From Planctomycetota bacterium (GTDB lineage: Bacteria; Planctomycetota; Planctomycetia; Pirellulales; Pirellulaceae), in contig JAPLNM010000049.1 of assembly GCA_026692845.1 (NCBI GenBank), positions 52,363 to 116,362 on the forward strand: a DNA stretch of 64,000 nt, in the 5' to 3' direction. Positions 16,935 to 26,181 of the stretch are shown here, piece by piece. The position numbers and the translations under genes were made by a program. Position 1 is the first letter of the stretch. Every line of letters starts with the position of its first letter. The notes beneath the pieces were generated by a model. The model searched no databases. It had not been told where the DNA came from and saw only the letters and a program-made list of their open reading frames with translations.

Positions 16935-19286
16935 TTAGAGCTCAACACTTGCGACGCCCATCAAAAGCCTAAGGATCGCTAAGCTCCGCTCGCTCTTGGC
17001 CCACGATGTCGAACTCCATGCCCGAACCTCCCGAGCCGTCGCAAAGCGATGCTTGGTCATCAAATACGCATGATCGATCAACGCGCTGTCGCTAAGCTCG
17101 CTGGCAGTCAACAAGTCCGCCCAACGACGGGCTCGATCGCCCGCAACGCGATAACCAATCTCCGCATGGAGCAAACCCCGGGGCCACTGCCCCTGATCAA
17201 GCCCCTCTGCACTTGCACGCTTGCTGCCCCCCTGGACCTGATTCGATGGCTGTGCCAAAAACGATCGCTCCGGACCCTCGGCTTGCTCAGGAAACAACGC
17301 CGATGCATAACCAACGAGCCAAGCCTCATCGCGCACCGCAGATCGCGAATCATCCAACACCAAAGACTTAAGCACCTCTTGCCTTTTCAAGTAATCCTGA
17401 AGCTTCTGCGAATCCATCACCATGTACTGCGCGTATCCCAAAGACTCCTCGGGTTGCCGAGCCGGATCGGACATCAACATCCAATAGACAACTTGACGCA
17501 ATCCCGCACGCTGCTCGACGAGCTGCTTGCCTAAATACCCGACCAAATCACGACGAGCCTCCAACGCAACTCCTGCATCCAACCCAAAAGCAGATTCCAA
17601 TCCCACGCCGAAAAAGTCCTTCCACAGGGCATTCAAAAGACCACTTTGGGAATGACTACCCTGCTCTACCCAAACATCGATTGCCTGCTGCAACGTCAAC
17701 TCGCCCCCAATCCGCTTACCGTCGGGAAGCCTTGCTGCGATCTTGCGGACAAGGTCATCCTCCTGCCGCCGAAACAACTCCGAACGACCCGGTTGCGCAA
17801 GGCCTACGAGTAAGGCAGCGATCGAATCGAAATCGACCGACTTGCCACCCGCCAAACCAGTCCCAATTGCCATGCGATCGGTAAGCCAACTCGGCGCCGA
17901 AGTCCCCTCCGACGCATGGCACTGCATGCACACCATCGAAGGGTTCGATGTCACCGTCAAAAACAACTGAGAGAGCCCCTCCAATCGCTGAGCCTGCGGC
18001 TCGTTGTAATCCACCCAAGCCACCTGCTCTGATGCAGAACGCTCACCACGCTCGGACCAATAGTCCATCAAAAAATACGCTGGATGATCGGTTTGACTCA
18101 GCCCTAAGAGTACTTGCCCTTGCACCTGCTCTAAAGGAACGTCGTCGCGTATCTGAGCCTCAAGCCACTCTCGAAACACACCGAAATGCTCGCTAGACTC
18201 TGTACGCCCACCAAGGTAAAATTTCGCTAAACGATTTGACCACACGCGATTGAACTCGTCGCTCGATATCCACTGCCGAACAAGCCTCTCGGTAGCTTGC
18301 TCTTCCGTGAGCTTTTCAAGCCGTATCGCTTCGGTCTCCGAATCGGTCGCAACGCGATGCAACAACAGTTGAGCGATGCGATCGGCCGTAAGCCCTCTTT
18401 TTTGCGGACCCGTCTCGGGCATCCCCAAGCTTTTCCAAATCTGCTGAAACTGCGAATCGATCACCGAGACGATCTCGCGATCCTGCCGCGTCCCTAGATC
18501 GAGCGCCTTGCGAAGCGGTATCGCCGAAGCGACCTTCGAGTCGCTCATTTTTTTCTCTTCAGATCCCCCCTGGGCAACACTCGAATCGGATCGAGCCCGA
18601 GACCCAAGCCCCGGTTGCATCTGCGGCTCTACGAGGACCTCACGGGCTTGACCAGCAAGGCCCCCCTGCTCGGCGATCTTCGGGACCAATGGGTCCGGCT
18701 TGCCGATAAAATCGTCCGGCCTAGGGACCGAGTCGTCGAGCTTGGGGACCAAGTCGACCTCACGTTTGCCGATTGCCAACTCTTGCGAACCTGGTCGGTC
18801 CTCAGATACCGATCCGACTAAGGACGGTTCGCCAAGTCCCCCTCGGTCGTGCCGATCGCTAAGCAACCACCAGCCTAACAAAGACACCCCAGCGATCGAT
18901 GCAGCGATCGATGCAGCAATCGATGCCGACTTCAAAACACGATCATTCCAGCGCCTATTGGCCCGTCGCTTGGACTTCGAACTAGCCGAAGCGCCCTGAA
19001 GACGCTCTTGATGCGCACTTAATGCAGCTTTCTCAAGCTGCTCGTCGCTAAAAACACTCGACTCGGCTCGCTTGAGAACCCTTTGATAGATCTCGCTCGG
19101 CTGGCCTGCGTTGGATTGATTCGCGACGGTACCCGAATCGACGGTACCCGAATCGACGGCTCGAAGAGATTCATTGCACGCACTTCCCGGAGCATTCCCC
19201 CCGAGCCACTCTTCAAGAAGCGAATCGAGCATCCTGTCCAGAATCGCATCGGGTCGCTTCGAATTCTCAAACTCAAATTTGCTCAT
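16935..19286 (-). CDS. Membrane-anchored cytochrome-like protein fused to a possible anti-sigma region
   Basis: A protein of 783 residues. The N-terminal 125 residues are soluble and precede one membrane segment (about 128-145, AASIAASIAG). The rest is extracytoplasmic and resembles DUF1549/DUF1553 planctomycete cytochrome modules (RLVRQWISSDEFNRVWSNRLAKFY is split across two helices), with a single c-type haem motif CMQCH near residue 454. It starts 4 bases after the ECF sigma stop, which implies translational coupling. Position and topology fit a transmembrane anti-sigma factor with a haem-bearing sensor; this is inferred, since no known anti-sigma signature is clear. Short in-frame repeats (VDSGT, AASI) suggest local slippage. 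Confidence 0.7.
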   Translation of the reverse strand: MSKFEFENSKRPDAILDRMLDSLLEEWLGGNAPGSACNESLRAVDSGTVDSGTVANQSNAGQPSEIYQRVLKRAESSVFSDEQLEKAALSAHQERLQGASASSKSKRRANRRWNDRVLKSASIAASIAASIAGVSLLGWWLLSDRHDRGGLGEPSLVGSVSEDRPGSQELAIGKREVDLVPKLDDSVPRPDDFIGKPDPLVPKIAEQGGLAGQAREVLVEPQMQPGLGSRARSDSSVAQGGSEEKKMSDSKVASAIPLRKALDLGTRQDREIVSVIDSQFQQIWKSLGMPETGPQKRGLTADRIAQLLLHRVATDSETEAIRLEKLTEEQATERLVRQWISSDEFNRVWSNRLAKFYLGGRTESSEHFGVFREWLEAQIRDDVPLEQVQGQVLLGLSQTDHPAYFLMDYWSERGERSASEQVAWVDYNEPQAQRLEGLSQLFLTVTSNPSMVCMQCHASEGTSAPSWLTDRMAIGTGLAGGKSVDFDSIAALLVGLAQPGRSELFRRQEDDLVRKIAARLPDGKRIGGELTLQQAIDVWVEQGSHSQSGLLNALWKDFFGVGLESAFGLDAGVALEARRDLVGYLGKQLVEQRAGLRQVVYWMLMSDPARQPEESLGYAQYMVMDSQKLQDYLKRQEVLKSLVLDDSRSAVRDEAWLVGYASALFPEQAEGPERSFLAQPSNQVQGGSKRASAEGLDQGQWPRGLLHAEIGYRVAGDRARRWADLLTASELSDSALIDHAYLMTKHRFATAREVRAWSSTSWAKSERSLAILRLLMGVASVEL

Positions 19287-19290
19287 CGAT

Positions 19291-19842
19291 CTACCGGTCT
19301 ATCACTCCAAGTTTTTCTTCGAGGCATTGCCTCAATTGGGCCTTGGCCCGCTGCTGCAAGTTCTTCACGCCGTTCTCGGTGATCTGCAAATCCGCGGCGA
19401 TCTGTTCGCGTGACGCTTGATCCTCAAAACGCATCTTCAAGGATTTCTGGGCTCTTGGAGATAACCTTTGAAAGCACTCTGCGAGATTATCGAGCACGCG
19501 GTCCCCGGATGCATCGGCCCCAGCCCAACGCGTCCAATAACGATCGAGAATCTCCGCTTGATCCGTAAGTCCCACTGCACCAAATTTCCGCTTGTACTCA
19601 AGCAACAAATGGAACGCCACGCGTCTTAAATAAGCCGACGACGATTGCGGACTGACTAGCTCAAAAGGTCTTCTCAAAACCGCTACGAACGTCTCCTGTG
19701 CAAGATCGTCAGCCAAGTGGATCGGACATCCGATCGCTCGTAGGTATCTCCAGACCCCGAGGTAATGCTCAGCGATGAGTTTCTCGGGGTCCCAAGAATC
19801 AGGTCCCAAATCCTCAGGGCGATTGGTCAGATCGTCGTGCAC
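19291..19842 (-). CDS. ECF-type RNA polymerase sigma factor
   Basis: A protein of 183 residues starting at GTG, one base after the DUF1501 stop. Region 2 includes YLGVWRYLRAIGC, the DDLAQETF core and FHLLLEYKRKFG. Region 4 includes LSPRAQKSLKMRFEDQAS and an HTH with ENGVKNLQQRAKAQL. It directs transcription of a small regulon, probably including its own operon. It is followed after 4 bases by the membrane-anchored cytochrome-like protein, its probable regulator, and is preceded by DUF1501 and cytochrome genes, which suggests an envelope or redox input. Confidence 0.9.
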   Translation of the reverse strand: MHDDLTNRPEDLGPDSWDPEKLIAEHYLGVWRYLRAIGCPIHLADDLAQETFVAVLRRPFELVSPQSSSAYLRRVAFHLLLEYKRKFGAVGLTDQAEILDRYWTRWAGADASGDRVLDNLAECFQRLSPRAQKSLKMRFEDQASREQIAADLQITENGVKNLQQRAKAQLRQCLEEKLGVIDR

Positions 19843-19843
19843 A

Positions 19844-21118
19844 CTAAGCGAATAGCCCCTTGATGAGCTTGCCGCTGTTGGCGATCTTCATCGGACGGCC
19901 ACTTCGGCTCGTGAAGGTCGTCTCGAGCGATATTCCCAACGAGTGGCAAACCGATGCCATCACGTCCTCGGAGGAATAAGGTTCGCCGTCGACCTCGGTC
20001 CCGTCCTCGTTCGTTGCGCCAATGGCTTGCCCACCCTTGATCCCACCGCCACCGACGACAACGCTCCAGGCCCGTGCCCAGTGGTCTCGACCCGCATCGC
20101 CATTGATCCGTGGGGTACGACTGAATTCACCCATCCAAACAATGCAGGTGTCTTCCAAGAGTCCTCGTTCGTCGAGGTCGGAAGTCAGTGCCGCCATCGC
20201 TTTGTCCAGAACCGGCAAGCGATCGTTCTCGAGGGTTCGGAAAATATTCTGATGGTTATCCCAACCGCCCAAGTCGACTTCGACAAATGCGACTCCGGCT
20301 TCCACTAGCCGCCTTGCAAGCAAACAGCCTTGGCCAAACCCGCCTACGCCGTATCGCTCCTTGACCTCGGTAGGCTCTTTGTCGACCTGGAAGGCTTCCA
20401 TCTGCTTGCTGGTGAGCAAATCAAAGGTCTTACCCAATACCTTGCGGTGGTCTTCTAACACACCGCCACGGTTTTGACTGATGAACGAATTTTCGATCGT
20501 ATCCAAAGCGATCCGCCGTTGGTTGAGCCGATCCGAATCGACACTCATCTCCAAATTTCGAACACGACCGTTGCTCGTTACGTTAAAAGGTGCCCACGAC
20601 ATCCCAAGGAATCCAGGACCTTCGCTCGCTCCGCCGACAGCAACAAACGGAGGGATTTCAAGATCCGGTCGCTGAGAGATCAACTCGTGGGCCATGACCG
20701 CACCGTAGCTTGGATAGTCCACGTTCGCGTCGGGCACATACCCAGTGTGCATGTAGTAACGACCGCGATTGTGGTCGGCTTCGCGGGTGCTCATCGATCG
20801 GACAATCGCCATGTGATGCATCTGCTGGGCCATCAGCGGCATGTGCTCACTGATCTGAACATCCCCCGAGGTGCTGATCGCCTTAAACGGACCGCCGTTG
20901 TCCGTCCCGGGCTTGAGATCCCATATGTCCATCGTCGATGGACCACCACCCATCCACAACAGGATGCAAGACTTGCGGTTCTTCTTGAGCGTGTCGGCAT
21001 GCACTCGGAGCGAATGCCCCAGCGAGAGCGAAGTACCGAGCATGGCACTCGCCCCGGCCATGTGCGACATGAAATGACGACGGGACATACCGTTGGGTGT
21101 TGAAAATCGATTCCACAT
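19844..21118 (-). CDS. DUF1501 Tat-exported protein
   Basis: About 424 residues from the ATG at 21116-21118; a longer frame would overlap the preceding gene. A twin-arginine signal MSRRHFMSHMAGASA opens the protein, and the DUF1501 sulfatase-like fold follows (LLWMGGGPSTMDIWDLKPG, GWDNHQNIF, WMGEFSRTP, GRDHW, SVVVGGGGIKGG). DUF1501 proteins nearly always accompany a DUF1549/DUF1553 cytochrome, here 30 bases upstream. Their biochemical role is unresolved. It is second in a four-gene minus operon that continues into the ECF sigma factor. Confidence 0.9.
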   Translation of the reverse strand: MWNRFSTPNGMSRRHFMSHMAGASAMLGTSLSLGHSLRVHADTLKKNRKSCILLWMGGGPSTMDIWDLKPGTDNGGPFKAISTSGDVQISEHMPLMAQQMHHMAIVRSMSTREADHNRGRYYMHTGYVPDANVDYPSYGAVMAHELISQRPDLEIPPFVAVGGASEGPGFLGMSWAPFNVTSNGRVRNLEMSVDSDRLNQRRIALDTIENSFISQNRGGVLEDHRKVLGKTFDLLTSKQMEAFQVDKEPTEVKERYGVGGFGQGCLLARRLVEAGVAFVEVDLGGWDNHQNIFRTLENDRLPVLDKAMAALTSDLDERGLLEDTCIVWMGEFSRTPRINGDAGRDHWARAWSVVVGGGGIKGGQAIGATNEDGTEVDGEPYSSEDVMASVCHSLGISLETTFTSRSGRPMKIANSGKLIKGLFA

Positions 21119-21147
21119 AGCAAAACGCCTTTTTCTAGATAAGAACC

Positions 21148-22860
21148 TTAGTGGTTGAAAATGAACTCGTTGCTGTTGAGGATCGCCCACCACATGTCTT
21201 GGAGCATCCCACCGACCTCGCCCTTGCGCGCGACCAAAATCTGTGTCGCTACGGACAACTCTTCCGGACGTGGCTTGCGACCCAGTCCCGCAATGAACAA
21301 AAACTGAACCTTATCCTGCGGAGTTCCCTTGCCTGTGCTGAGCTGATTGAGCCAAGTCCCAGGTTCAAGTGCGATCGCCGCGCGGATCAAGTCTCCGTTG
21401 AACATCATCAGCCCCTGAGGGATCGAACCATTGAACGTCGTGGTCTCATCCCCCTCGTCGGTTCCGAAAGCCACGACGAACTGACGCATCCAATCCTCGC
21501 GACGCCGTTGCTGCTCTTCCAAATTCCCATTGCGATTGGCCTGTGTGGCAACGGCCAAGGACGCATACAACTGCTCGGCACTCATCTGCCGTGTATAGAA
21601 GTGACTGAACTTGGGCATCTCTCCCATCGTCGGATCGTCCGATTCGTTTTCCTTGGTCATCTTCGAGGTCAATTGATAAGGCTTCGACAATGCGATCCAA
21701 ACGATCAATTGCTTGAGGTCATAACTGTTCTCGCGGAAATCTTTGGCCAACGTCTCGAACAATTCCAAGTTGGCGACCGGATTGTGCGGGCCTAAATCGT
21801 CGATCGGCTTGGTAAAGCCATACCCCAAGAAATGTGCCCACATCCGATTGACGATCGTCTTGTCCAGATAATCGCTCTGCATCATCAGATCCCCAAGCTC
21901 GCCGCGTCGGTTTACCTCCGCGACATAGCCGCTTTTGCCAACGGCCGTCCCATCGACAAAAACCGGATAAGCAACTTTGGCCACTCCGTTTCGAAGCGTG
22001 TAATAAATCTCGGCCTTGTCCGGATGCGAACCCTCACCGGCGAAATCCTCGTTGACCAATTCAATGTGGTCGATGTCGTCGGTGCCTCGGACAAATCGAC
22101 GAAGCGCCCGAGTCTGGCGGAAAAACGCATTGAACTCCCAGAACTTTTGCTGCTTCCACTGGTTGAACGGGTGGTTGTGGCACTGCGTGCACTGAACCTG
22201 CAATCCCAAAAAGATCTTAGAAACCGCCGCAGTCGCCTGGACGGCGTTCTCCTCGTTGACCTTCATCGCCAAAAAGTTCGTCGCGCCATTGAAATCTTCC
22301 GAGCCGGGCTTAGTCGCTCCCGTTGCGGTGACCAACTCATGGACCATCGTGTTGTAAGGCTTGTTGCTCGCAAAGCAGTCCCGAAGGTACTTTTGCATCC
22401 CCTGACGACTCGTCAACGATCGCTCTTCCATCCCACCGTTGCGACCGATCAGGACATTGGTCCAAACCGTCGACCAGTGGTTCGCATACTCTTGGGTATA
22501 CTGATCGTCCTCCAAAAGCCTTCGCAACAAATTCAACTTGCGATCCGGTGACTTGTCCTTCACAAATACCGACATCTCATCGAAACTCGGTATCCGACCA
22601 ATCACATCCAAGTAAACACGCCGGCACCATTTCAGATCGTCTTCCACCGGCGATGGACGCACCCCTGCATCGGACCAACTGGCTTCAATGGCCTTGTCGA
22701 TCTTTTCCGTCTGCGCTGGAATCGTAGCTTTGCGACTGGGCGTAGAGGCCTCCTGCTGCGCTGAGGCCCAAGTCCCCAAAAACAAGAGGAGTGCCAATGC
22801 CCAAAGAGGAACCCGCACGGCTTGGACCACCAACGATCGTCGAAGTTCAGTTGTCTGCAT
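21148..22860 (-). CDS. DUF1549/DUF1553 planctomycete cytochrome protein
   Basis: About 570 residues from the ATG at 22858-22860 (MQTTELRR). A signal peptide runs to about residue 35 (LLFLGTWASAQ). The DUF1549 domain includes WCRRVYLDVIGRIPS and a CTQCHNHPF haem motif near residue 226. The DUF1553 domain includes VNRMWAHFLGYGFTKPIDD. It is probably periplasmic and paired with the DUF1501 partner. It heads the operon with DUF1501, ECF sigma and the membrane-anchored cytochrome-like gene. A sigma-54-like site lies about 70 bases upstream. Confidence 0.9.
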   Translation of the reverse strand: MQTTELRRSLVVQAVRVPLWALALLLFLGTWASAQQEASTPSRKATIPAQTEKIDKAIEASWSDAGVRPSPVEDDLKWCRRVYLDVIGRIPSFDEMSVFVKDKSPDRKLNLLRRLLEDDQYTQEYANHWSTVWTNVLIGRNGGMEERSLTSRQGMQKYLRDCFASNKPYNTMVHELVTATGATKPGSEDFNGATNFLAMKVNEENAVQATAAVSKIFLGLQVQCTQCHNHPFNQWKQQKFWEFNAFFRQTRALRRFVRGTDDIDHIELVNEDFAGEGSHPDKAEIYYTLRNGVAKVAYPVFVDGTAVGKSGYVAEVNRRGELGDLMMQSDYLDKTIVNRMWAHFLGYGFTKPIDDLGPHNPVANLELFETLAKDFRENSYDLKQLIVWIALSKPYQLTSKMTKENESDDPTMGEMPKFSHFYTRQMSAEQLYASLAVATQANRNGNLEEQQRRREDWMRQFVVAFGTDEGDETTTFNGSIPQGLMMFNGDLIRAAIALEPGTWLNQLSTGKGTPQDKVQFLFIAGLGRKPRPEELSVATQILVARKGEVGGMLQDMWWAILNSNEFIFNH

Positions 22861-22928
22861 AAATGTGCATTTCCCTTTCCATTCCGCTATGGATCCTTGA
22901 CTCAGAGAATCACCGACCTCTTGCTTCG

Positions 22929-22944
22929 AGCAATTCGTACGCCA
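22929..22944 (-). promoter_or_regulatory. Sigma-54-like promoter before the cytochrome/ECF operon
   Basis: Minus strand reads TGGCGTACGAATTGCT. The -12 half TTGCT and the GG-N10-GC spacing are exact; the -24 half is TGGCGT instead of TGGCAC. Transcription would start near 22918 and give a leader of about 58 bases. Confidence 0.45.
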
Positions 22945-22990
22945 AATTGTACTCAAATTCGGACCAGAATTCCCAAAGAACCCCTCAAAT

Positions 22991-23023
22991 AAAAAACCCC
23001 AGGGCTTTTTCAAACCCCAGGGT
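22991..23023 (-). terminator. Terminator of the rpsB-tsf operon
   Basis: Minus strand has two CCCTGGGG blocks that pair with each other through G-T wobbles over about 12 bp around a short A-rich loop, followed by TTTTTTA. It lies about 50 bases after the tsf stop. Confidence 0.75.
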
Positions 23024-23072
23024 GGATGTTCTTGGTTGACGCTTGACCCAGGCTCATCGCCAGGGAGCCGGG

Positions 23073-24053
23073 CTAACCGATCGAGACGCGCCGGAACGCG
23101 ACGATCGATGCGGAGTCGGCAAATGCCTTGACGGCCGCCTCGACCGTTTTGGCCTCGTCTAGCACGTAGAACTGGTTGAGCAAACAGCGGTCTTGGTCCA
23201 AAAGGGTATTGTCTGCAACAAACCGATCAAGCTTACCAGGGACAATTTTGTCCCAAATCTTCTCGGGCTTGCCCTCGGCCTTGAGAACTTCCTTGATCGC
23301 GTCCTCGGCCGCCTTCATGACCTCAGGGGTCAACTGCAATCGGCTGACGTACTGCGGAACGGTCTTAAGGGGCTTACCCAAACGAGTCAAGTCTTCATTC
23401 TCGGTCTTGATCCGATTGGCCATCGACTCGGTTTCTGTGGCGACAAAGGTAGGATCGAATTCGGAAAAATTCAGAATCGATGGCTTCATCGCGGCGATGT
23501 GCATCGCCACGCCACGGAAAAACTCGTCCGATCCGGCTTTAGCACCGTCTTTGAATGCAAGCAAAACGCCGATCTTGCTACCGGCATGGATATAGCTCGA
23601 GAGCTTGTCACCACTGAGCCGGTGGACCTCGGACACAACGAGCTTTTCGCCGATCTTACCGGTTTGCTCGACAAGCTTTTCGGCGACGCTCATGCCATCG
23701 ATCTGCAAAGCGTTCAATTGCTCGACGCTCTCGACGTTGTTGTCCAAGGCCAACTTACCGAGCCGGCTTGCCAACGTGGTAAAGCCTTCGTTCTTGGCAA
23801 CAAAGTCGGTCTGGCAACAGAGCGCCAAAACAACACCAGTGGTCTTGGCGTCGTTCAACGCCGTGACAACACAACCTTCGTTGGTGTCGCGATCGGCGAC
23901 CTTATCGGCGACCTTGCGGCCCTGCTTGCGAAGGTACTCAAGTGCCCCTTCGTAGTTGCCACTGGACTCCTGGAGCGCTTTTTTGCAATCCATCAAACCG
24001 GCACCGGTTTGCTTGCGGAGATCGGCTACGTCACTTGCGGAAATATTCGACAT
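23073..24053 (-). CDS. tsf: Translation elongation factor Ts
   Basis: A protein of 326 residues, which recycles EF-Tu by exchanging GDP for GTP. The N-terminal UBA-like domain has TGAGLMDCKKAL and LRKQGRK. The core has the TDFVA segment, the GVLLAF strand and the MHIAAMKP motif. The end (QFYVLDEAKTVEAAV) is typical. It follows rpsB by 38 bases on the same strand, the usual order, and ends in a terminator about 50 bases downstream. A slightly longer core than E. coli EF-Ts (283 residues) is normal outside the proteobacteria. Confidence 0.97.
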   Translation of the reverse strand: MSNISASDVADLRKQTGAGLMDCKKALQESSGNYEGALEYLRKQGRKVADKVADRDTNEGCVVTALNDAKTTGVVLALCCQTDFVAKNEGFTTLASRLGKLALDNNVESVEQLNALQIDGMSVAEKLVEQTGKIGEKLVVSEVHRLSGDKLSSYIHAGSKIGVLLAFKDGAKAGSDEFFRGVAMHIAAMKPSILNFSEFDPTFVATETESMANRIKTENEDLTRLGKPLKTVPQYVSRLQLTPEVMKAAEDAIKEVLKAEGKPEKIWDKIVPGKLDRFVADNTLLDQDRCLLNQFYVLDEAKTVEAAVKAFADSASIVAFRRVSIG

Positions 24054-24091
24054 TTATTTGTTTTCTCCAATAAATAGCTTGCTCGAATGCA

Positions 24092-24877
24092 TTAGCCCAA
24101 AGCTTCTTTTTCAGCGATTGCTGCCATCTCAGAGACGGCGTCTTTGACTGCTGAAACCGGTGCGGCTTGCGGTACGGTCTTCATCAACTCGGGGTTCTCC
24201 GACTTGCCAGCCAAAACTGCATCTGCAAGCTGCTTGACAATCAAATCGATCGAGCGAATCCCGTCGTCGTTGCCTGGGATGACCAAGTCGACTTGCGAAG
24301 GATCGCAGTCGGTATCGATCAAGGCGACGGTCGTGATCCCTAAAGCCTTGGCCTCGCGAATCGCATTCTTTTCTTTCTTCGGATCGATAATGACAAGGCA
24401 CTCTGGCATCCGGTTGAGTGTGCGAATCCCGTTGAGGTTCCGATAGATCTTGCGATACTCACGGCTCAAGGCCGACTGCATCTTCTTGGAATAACCATTG
24501 AGTTGCTCGCTGTTCATGATCTTCTCGAGCTCTTCGAGTCGACCCATCCGATCGCGAATCGTGCGGAAGTTCGTCAAGCAACCCCCAAGCCAACGCTCGC
24601 TGACAAAAGGCATCCCACATCGGGTCGCCTCGCGCTGGATAACCTCCGATGCCTGACGCTTGGTCCCAACAAACAATATCAGCGATCCACCCTGGGCGAC
24701 CTGGCTCAAGTACTTCTTCGCTCGCAACATTCCACGAAGCGTCTCGCGGATGTCGATAATGTGAATCAGATTCTTACGGCCGTAAATGTACGGCGCCATC
24801 TTGGGATTCCACCGACTGACTCGGTGTCCGAAGTGCGCACCTGCCTCAATCAATTTGCTTACTAACTCGTTTGCCAT
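24092..24877 (-). CDS. rpsB: 30S ribosomal protein S2
   Basis: A protein of 261 residues. The start at 24875-24877 ([18 protein letters not shown]) is fixed by AGGAGA 5 bases upstream; a much longer open frame continues above it but is leader. The S2 signatures are [24 protein letters not shown] and the C-terminal DTDCDP motif with [11 protein letters not shown]. It is followed by tsf. A sigma-70 type promoter at 25098-25125 implies a leader of about 210 bases. Confidence 0.97.
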   Translation of the reverse strand: MANELVSKLIEAGAHFGHRVSRWNPKMAPYIYGRKNLIHIIDIRETLRGMLRAKKYLSQVAQGGSLILFVGTKRQASEVIQREATRCGMPFVSERWLGGCLTNFRTIRDRMGRLEELEKIMNSEQLNGYSKKMQSALSREYRKIYRNLNGIRTLNRMPECLVIIDPKKEKNAIREAKALGITTVALIDTDCDPSQVDLVIPGNDDGIRSIDLIVKQLADAVLAGKSENPELMKTVPQAAPVSAVKDAVSEMAAIAEKEALG

Positions 24878-25097
24878 GCTTATCTCCTTCAAATTCCCAG
24901 CATTTCCGAGGGTTCCCCCACGGAAAACCAGACATGTGCGAACTCCTGCCATGAAAGAACTCGGCGGCAAAACCAAATTCCCCACAGATCCGCCACGACG
25001 CGGACCTTCGGCCACTGAAAAGAATTTCGCAAGGTTTCTCAAATCGGGCAGCACGGAGTCTAACGAACCCCTTACTTGCTGACCCTTTACGGAGAGA
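24878..25097 (-). other. Long untranslated leader of rpsB
   Basis: About 210 bases lie between the predicted transcription start near 25090 and the rpsB start. They contain no convincing gene. The length and GC-rich segments suggest a structured leader of the kind by which S2 controls its own mRNA in other bacteria; I could not match a specific S2-binding motif. Confidence 0.4.
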
Positions 25098-25125
25098 ATT
25101 ACAACGGATCTCCAAGTTCCGTCAA
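25098..25125 (-). promoter_or_regulatory. Sigma-70 type promoter of rpsB-tsf
   Basis: Minus strand: TTGACG (25120-25125), a 16-base spacer, TGTAAT (25098-25103). Both boxes are close to consensus. Confidence 0.6.
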
Positions 25126-25198
25126 TCGTAAATCCAGCCCATCGGCTCCAATCCAGCCCAAAATCCACGATTCCTTGCTCTCCAAACCCCACTTCCCT

Positions 25199-26152
25199 AT
25201 GAATTCATTTGCGAACTCCTCCGAGAACTCCGCCGAGAACTCCGCCGAGAACTCCGCCGGGAAACGTCCCGAAACCGTCGCGATCGTCGGAGCAGGCTGG
25301 ACCGGACGACAAATCGCCGGCCAAATGCTTACCCACGGCCTGAACGTCCTGCTGTGCGACCCGAACAACTCCGCCCTGAAAGCCTCCAAAGACTGGATCC
25401 TGGCCAACCTCGAACCCTTTGGAGAAGCAGGCTATTGGCCCAAGTGCTCCGTTGCGCAAATCGATGCAAGACTCCAACTTGTCGATCTCCCAACACTGCT
25501 CGAACAAGCCCCCCGACTGGGCTATCTGGACCTGGTCCTCGAAAGCGTTCCAGAACAAGCCGCTCTCAAACGCCGACTCCTGAAGCAACTCTCCGAAGCC
25601 TTTCCCCCCAATACCATCCTGGCTTCGAACAGCTCGTACTTTATCCCCTCGACCTTCTCCAAACACATCCAACACCCGGCTCGCTACGCCCACTTCCATT
25701 TCCATGTCCCGATCTGGAAAGCCACCGTCGTCGACGTGGCGGCAGCACCCGAAACCCATCGAGATACCCTCGAACGCCTAAGCGAGCTTGCACGAAAGAT
25801 CGGCCAAACACCCATCGTCCAGACGGTCGAAAACAGCGGCTATCTCTTCAACGCCATGCTCAAATCGGTACTCCTGTCGGCCTTGCAACTGCTCGATCGA
25901 GGTGTCAGCGACCCCCAAAGCATCGACCTGGCTTGGACCAAAGCCACCGGCATGCCCGTCGGTCCCTTTGGCATCATGGATCAAATCGGACTAGACCTCA
26001 TGCTCCAGACGATGTCCAACGCAAGATTCGTCGAAGGAGACCACGTTTGGGGCCCCCTGATCGCTCGGATCGAACCCCTCGTCGCGGCCGGTCACCTCGG
26101 TGTCAAAACCGGCCAAGGCTTCTTCGAATACCCAACGACCAAAACGCTTTGA
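25199..26152 (+). CDS. 3-hydroxyacyl-CoA dehydrogenase family protein
   Basis: A protein of 317 residues from the ATG at 25199. The Rossmann NAD-binding motif [14 protein letters not shown] lies near residue 28, with ANSSYFIPS, the HFHVP catalytic region and a C-terminal helical domain ([22 protein letters not shown]). The family oxidises 3-hydroxyacyl-CoA to 3-ketoacyl-CoA with NAD+. The HFHVP segment differs from the usual HFFNP, so the substrate may differ. The N-terminus before the Rossmann fold carries NSAE repeats coded by a 12-bp tandem repeat (25210-25260). It diverges from rpsB and is convergent with the next gene. Confidence 0.85.
   Translation: MNSFANSSENSAENSAENSAGKRPETVAIVGAGWTGRQIAGQMLTHGLNVLLCDPNNSALKASKDWILANLEPFGEAGYWPKCSVAQIDARLQLVDLPTLLEQAPRLGYLDLVLESVPEQAALKRRLLKQLSEAFPPNTILASNSSYFIPSTFSKHIQHPARYAHFHFHVPIWKATVVDVAAAPETHRDTLERLSELARKIGQTPIVQTVENSGYLFNAMLKSVLLSALQLLDRGVSDPQSIDLAWTKATGMPVGPFGIMDQIGLDLMLQTMSNARFVEGDHVWGPLIARIEPLVAAGHLGVKTGQGFFEYPTTKTL
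25210..25260. repeat. 12-bp in-frame tandem repeat
   Basis: The unit GAGAACTCCGCC recurs three to four times and codes for NSAE near the N-terminus of the dehydrogenase. Confidence 0.9.
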
Positions 26153-26181
26153 CTCGTAAGCTTCAGCTCTAACGCTTCGGC

